A DNA stretch of 64,000 nucleotides, taken from assembly GCA_036279015.1 (NCBI GenBank), contig DASUJY010000088.1:5188-69187 (forward strand), read 5' to 3'. The first letter of the stretch is position 1. Every line of letters begins with the position of its first letter. Below are positions 61,666 through 64,000 of the stretch, in pieces. Under the pieces are notes generated by a model. That model searched no databases and had not been told where the DNA came from. It saw only the letters and a list, made by a program, of their open reading frames with translations. The position numbers and the translations under genes are program-made. Source of the DNA: DATEOR01 sp036279015 (GTDB lineage: Bacteria; Actinomycetota; Thermoleophilia; Gaiellales; Gaiellaceae).

Positions 61666-62447
61666 CCGACTTCGGCCTCGAGGACGACTTCGCCGGCACC
61701 TGCCGCGGCGTGATCAAGCGGATCGCGCCCGACGTCGAGGTGATCGATATCACGCACGGAATTCCGCCCCAGCACGTGCTCCAGGGCGCGCTCGTGCTCG
61801 CGAACACCGTCCCGTACATGCCCGTCGGCGTCCACGTGGCCATCGTCGACCCGGGCGTCGGCAGCGACAGGAAGTCCGTCGCCCTCCGGGGCGCGGACGA
61901 ACGTGTCTACATCGGCCCCGACAACGGTCTCCTGCTCGTGGCGGCGGAGCGGCTCGGTGGCGTGGTCGAGGCGGTCGAGATCGCCGAGCGGGCCTACATG
62001 CTCGAGCCCGTCTCGCACACGTTCCACGGGCGCGACGTCTTCTCGCCCGCAGCCGCCCACATCGCGAGCGGCGTCGAGCTCGAGAAGCTCGGCCCGCGAA
62101 TGGATCCCGCGGGCCTCGAGCGCCTCGAGCTCCCGGAGCCGCGGATCGGCGAGCGGCGGATCCGGGCGACGATCCTCTACGTCGACCGTTTCGGCAACGT
62201 CCAGCTCAACCTCACGGCGGAGCAGCTCGCGAGCGTGGGCATCGAGCCGGGGACGCGGATCGAGGTCGAGGTCGGCTTCGAGCGCTACTTCGCCTCGGCG
62301 GCGCGCACCTTCGCGGATGCGCGCACGGGGGACATCGTCGTCTACGAGGACGCCTACCGGAACATCGCGCTCGCCATCAACCGGGGGAACGCCGCGCAGA
62401 TGTTCTCGGTCGGCGTGGGCGAAGAGCTAAGGCTGAGCGTGGCGTGA
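61638..62447 (+). CDS. SAM hydrolase/SAM-dependent halogenase family protein (DUF62), near-cognate start
   Basis: About 269 residues. Family blocks: FITLLTDFGLEDDFAG, ITHGIPPQ, VAIVDPGVGS, IGPDNGLL, HTFHGRDVFSPAAAH and YVDRFGNVQLN. Members hydrolyse S-adenosylmethionine to adenosine and methionine or, more rarely, halogenate it. The only in-frame start-like codon between an upstream TAA (61629) and the conserved LLTDFG is ATC 61638, giving an ARQFITLLTDFG N-terminus. CTG 61662 overlaps the hemD stop as CTGA but would remove the first strand. The first standard start, GTG 61710, is too late. Confidence 0.85.
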   Translation: MARQFITLLTDFGLEDDFAGTCRGVIKRIAPDVEVIDITHGIPPQHVLQGALVLANTVPYMPVGVHVAIVDPGVGSDRKSVALRGADERVYIGPDNGLLLVAAERLGGVVEAVEIAERAYMLEPVSHTFHGRDVFSPAAAHIASGVELEKLGPRMDPAGLERLELPEPRIGERRIRATILYVDRFGNVQLNLTAEQLASVGIEPGTRIEVEVGFERYFASAARTFADARTGDIVVYEDAYRNIALAINRGNAAQMFSVGVGEELRLSVA

Positions 62448-63079
62448 GGGCGCGGGTCGAGGCCGCAGGGAGGAGATTCGCTCGCCTCGTCACGGGCGCG
62501 GTGGTGGCGCGCCCCTGGCTCTGGCGGCTCTTCCGCACGGCGATTCGCCGCCAGTTCGGCTCGCTCGCCTCCTCCTGGGAAGGCCGCCTCGGCCCCGAAG
62601 CGCTCGTCCCGCTCGAGGCGGCGCTCGACCGGCTCGCCGCTCCGCCGCGGAAGGCGCTCGACCTCGGCACCGGCACCGGCAAGGCGGCGCGGGTCGTGGC
62701 GACGCGCTTTGCGGATGCCGAGGTGGTCGGGGTCGACCTCGCGCCCGAGATGGTCGAGGAGGCGCGCCGGGTGCTCCCGGCAGAGCTCCGCGGCCGGGTC
62801 TCCTTCGCAGTCGCCGACGGAGCCGAGCTTCCCTTCGCCGACGGTGAGTTCGACCTCGTCGTGCTCCAGAACGCGATTCCCTTCTTCGACGAGCTCGCCC
62901 GCGTGACGGCGCCGGCCGGGACGGTGGTCTTCGCGTTCTCCCACGGGCCGGAGACGCCGATCTGGGTCCCGCCCGCGACCCTACGGGCGCAGCTCGCGGC
63001 AGTCGGGCTCGCGGAAGCCGAGGAGCTCTCCGCAGGCCCGGGGACCGCGCTGGTTGCCAGACGGAGGAGCCCCGGCTAG
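62444..63079 (+). CDS. Class I SAM-dependent methyltransferase
   Basis: 211 residues from GTG 62444 (GTGA overlap). SAM motif ALDLGTGTGKAARVVA, then VVGVDLAPEMVEEARRVLP and ADGAELPFADGEFDLVVLQNA. The domain resembles small-molecule methyltransferases of the UbiE type; with UbiA upstream a quinone role is thinkable but not shown. Last gene before the strong terminator. Confidence 0.85.
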   Translation: MRARVEAAGRRFARLVTGAVVARPWLWRLFRTAIRRQFGSLASSWEGRLGPEALVPLEAALDRLAAPPRKALDLGTGTGKAARVVATRFADAEVVGVDLAPEMVEEARRVLPAELRGRVSFAVADGAELPFADGEFDLVVLQNAIPFFDELARVTAPAGTVVFAFSHGPETPIWVPPATLRAQLAAVGLAEAEELSAGPGTALVARRRSPG

Positions 63080-63092
63080 GATGCCGCGCCAG

Positions 63093-63135
63093 ACGACGTC
63101 CGCGGCGCGGTAGCACCGGCCCGGACGTCGTTTTT
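63093..63135 (+). terminator. Intrinsic terminator of the 46.7-63.1 kb gene run
   Basis: ACGACGTCCG (63093-63102) pairs perfectly with CGGACGTCGT (63122-63131) around a 19-base loop, and T5 (63131-63135) follows. It lies 14 bp past the methyltransferase stop. Confidence 0.92.
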
Positions 63136-63263
63136 CGCGCTCTGCGCCCTTCCGAGCCCGCCGGGGGCGGGAGCCGTCCGCCGCCGGTCGTCGGTTCGTG
63201 CGGCGACCCGAGCCGCCGCCCGTCCTCCTCGGTTCGTGCCCGCTCCGGCGACCTTCCGGCGCG

Positions 63264-63284
63264 AACGGTGTCCGACACCGTTTT
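63264..63284 (+). repeat. Second hairpin (small palindrome followed by T-run)
   Basis: AACGGTGT and ACACCGTT pair around the loop CCG, and two more T follow. It could terminate plus-strand readthrough. The core GGTGTCCGACACC resembles short palindromes that are repeated in some actinobacterial genomes, so it may be a dispersed element. The 63136-63263 stretch around it holds no recognisable gene. Confidence 0.45.
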
Positions 63285-63324
63285 CTGTCAAGCCGCGGCC
63301 TGGGCCGAGTGTGTGCCGATTTGT

Positions 63325-63603
63325 TCACAGGCGCTGGGCGGCGGCTACGAGCCGCCTTTCGGCCTCGCTTTCTGTCAGCCCTTCGACCTCGACGAGCTTC
63401 CGGCGGCCCCTGTGGCCGGCCATGACCCGGACGGCCGAGCGGGGGACTCCGAGCTCGGCCGCCAGGAGCTCGACGAGGCCCTCGTTCGCCCGCCCGCGCT
63501 CGGGCGGCGCGGCGACGCGCACCTTCCAACCCGCGCCGTGGCGCCCCACGACGGCCGAGTCCCTCGCTCCTGGAGAGACGGTCAGAACCAGGCGCAGGGT
63601 CAA
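63325..63603 (-). CDS. YggU-family protein (DUF167)
   Basis: 92 residues from TTG 63603. DUF167 pattern: LTVSPGARDSAVVG, WKVRVAAPPERGRANEGLVELLAAELGVP and MAGHRGRRKLVEVEGL. The function is unknown. The TTG is separated from the mature 3' end of tRNA-Phe by one base, so the upstream sequence is the tRNA itself and no ribosome binding site can exist outside it. Later standard starts would cut conserved residues. Confidence 0.85.
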   Translation of the reverse strand: MTLRLVLTVSPGARDSAVVGRHGAGWKVRVAAPPERGRANEGLVELLAAELGVPRSAVRVMAGHRGRRKLVEVEGLTESEAERRLVAAAQRL

Positions 63604-63604
63604 G

Positions 63605-63677
63605 TGGCGAGGGCCGGAATCGAACCGGCGACACCACGGTTTTCAGCCGTGTGCTCTACCAACTGAGCTACCTCGCC
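63605..63677 (-). tRNA. tRNA-Phe (GAA)
   Basis: 73 bases on the minus strand. Acceptor stem GGCGAGG/CCTCGCC, anticodon loop CTGAAAA (anticodon GAA), T-loop TTCGATT, discriminator A. CCA is not encoded. Confidence 0.98.
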
Positions 63678-63723
63678 AGGTGGAGCGGAGCGGAAGTGTA
63701 GCCGCTCGACCCAGCGCTTCTCG

Positions 63724-64000
63724 CTACGGGGCCGGCGCGCGGACGGCGGCGAGGCGGTCGACGAGCTGGTCGAGGAAGGCGCCTTTGAGGAGCACGGCGT
63801 CGGCGCCCGCCTCGGTCACGGCGCGGTGCAGCTGGGGCGTGTCGTCGCCGGTGAGCGCGATCAGGCAGAGGTGCGGGTGGTCGCGGCGCAGGCGGGCGAC
63901 CGCCGTGACGCCGTCGAGGAGCGGCATGTGCAGGTCGATCACGACGGCGTCCGGAGCGAGCTGCTCGGCGAGCTCGATTGCCTGCAGGCCGTCCCCGGCC
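63724..64000 (-). CDS. Response-regulator receiver domain, 5' end outside window
   Basis: The last 92 residues are visible. The phosphoacceptor Asp is in DAVVIDLHMPLLDG, Thr in LIALTGDDTP and Lys in GADAVLLKGAF. The protein ends just after the receiver domain (VRAPAP), so it is either a stand-alone receiver or has its output domain upstream, outside the window. Confidence 0.85.
   Translation of the reverse strand, partial: AGDGLQAIELAEQLAPDAVVIDLHMPLLDGVTAVARLRRDHPHLCLIALTGDDTPQLHRAVTEAGADAVLLKGAFLDQLVDRLAAVRAPAP

Noticed and set aside
63268..63666. Plus-strand open frame over the YggU gene and tRNA-Phe
   Set aside because: It overlaps a tRNA and a conserved gene on the other strand and shows no family.

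Overview
The window is about 64 kb of very GC-rich bacterial chromosome with almost no non-coding space. It contains the replication-origin neighbourhood: rpmH-rnpA-yidD-yidC-jag-rsmG-parA-parB lies on one side of the probable origin (about 25.17-25.35 kb) and dnaA-dnaN-recF-dciA-gyrB-gyrA on the other. Base composition, frequent GTG/TTG starts, discrete type II fatty-acid genes and this gene order suggest a deep-branching actinobacterium, probably class Thermoleophilia. The class is inference from family resemblance. No CRISPR array, prophage, insertion sequence or rRNA operon was seen.

Layout. 1-760: 3' part of a LigD-type DNA ligase. 949-9254 (minus): one tight operon running ECF-type sigma factor, fabZ, fabH, fabD, fabG, fabF, HAD phosphatase, arginase-like protein, accD, accA. 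It diverges from birA, and an AT-rich palindrome lies between. 10.2-15.8 kb: cell-wall amidase, NfeD protease plus SPFH protein, GalT-like transferase, MerR regulator. 15.9-30.2 kb: replication and segregation genes, the origin, and ribosome, RNase P, membrane-insertase and 16S-methylation genes, ending in a small unknown gene and tRNA-Ile. 30.3-44.8 kb: envelope genes (two GT-C-like glycosyltransferases, L,D-transpeptidase, class A PBP, MreB, MscS), chorismate mutase, a sulfur amino-acid PLP enzyme and MoeA. 46.7-63.1 kb: a run of plus-strand genes with short gaps (two-component system, HtrA, orphan DNA methyltransferase, RsbW-like kinase, TreT and OtsA, MoaC/MogA, UbiA, CcmABCD and CcsA, HemA/C/D, SAM hydrolase family, methyltransferase), closed by a strong intrinsic terminator at 63093-63135. 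The right end holds a YggU protein, tRNA-Phe and part of a response regulator.

How the parts work together. AccA/AccD and BirA supply malonyl-CoA to the Fab enzymes. The Ccm, Hem, UbiA and Moco genes together suggest maturation of respiratory redox enzymes. TreT and OtsA are two routes to trehalose beside an anti-sigma-like kinase.

Most unusual signals: (1) five conserved core genes (fabG, fabF, galT, recF, SAM-hydrolase family) have no ATG/GTG/TTG that would preserve their conserved N-termini, and their best starts are CTG or ATC; in recF and galT the CTG forms a CTGA overlap with the previous stop. rsmG may be a sixth. (2) A parS-like site lies inside otsA. (3) An arginase-fold protein has a zinc ribbon and a Cys-rich replacement of its metal motif. 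(4) A gene starts two bases after the mature 3' end of tRNA-Phe. (5) GyrA has Gln at the position equivalent to E. coli Ser83.
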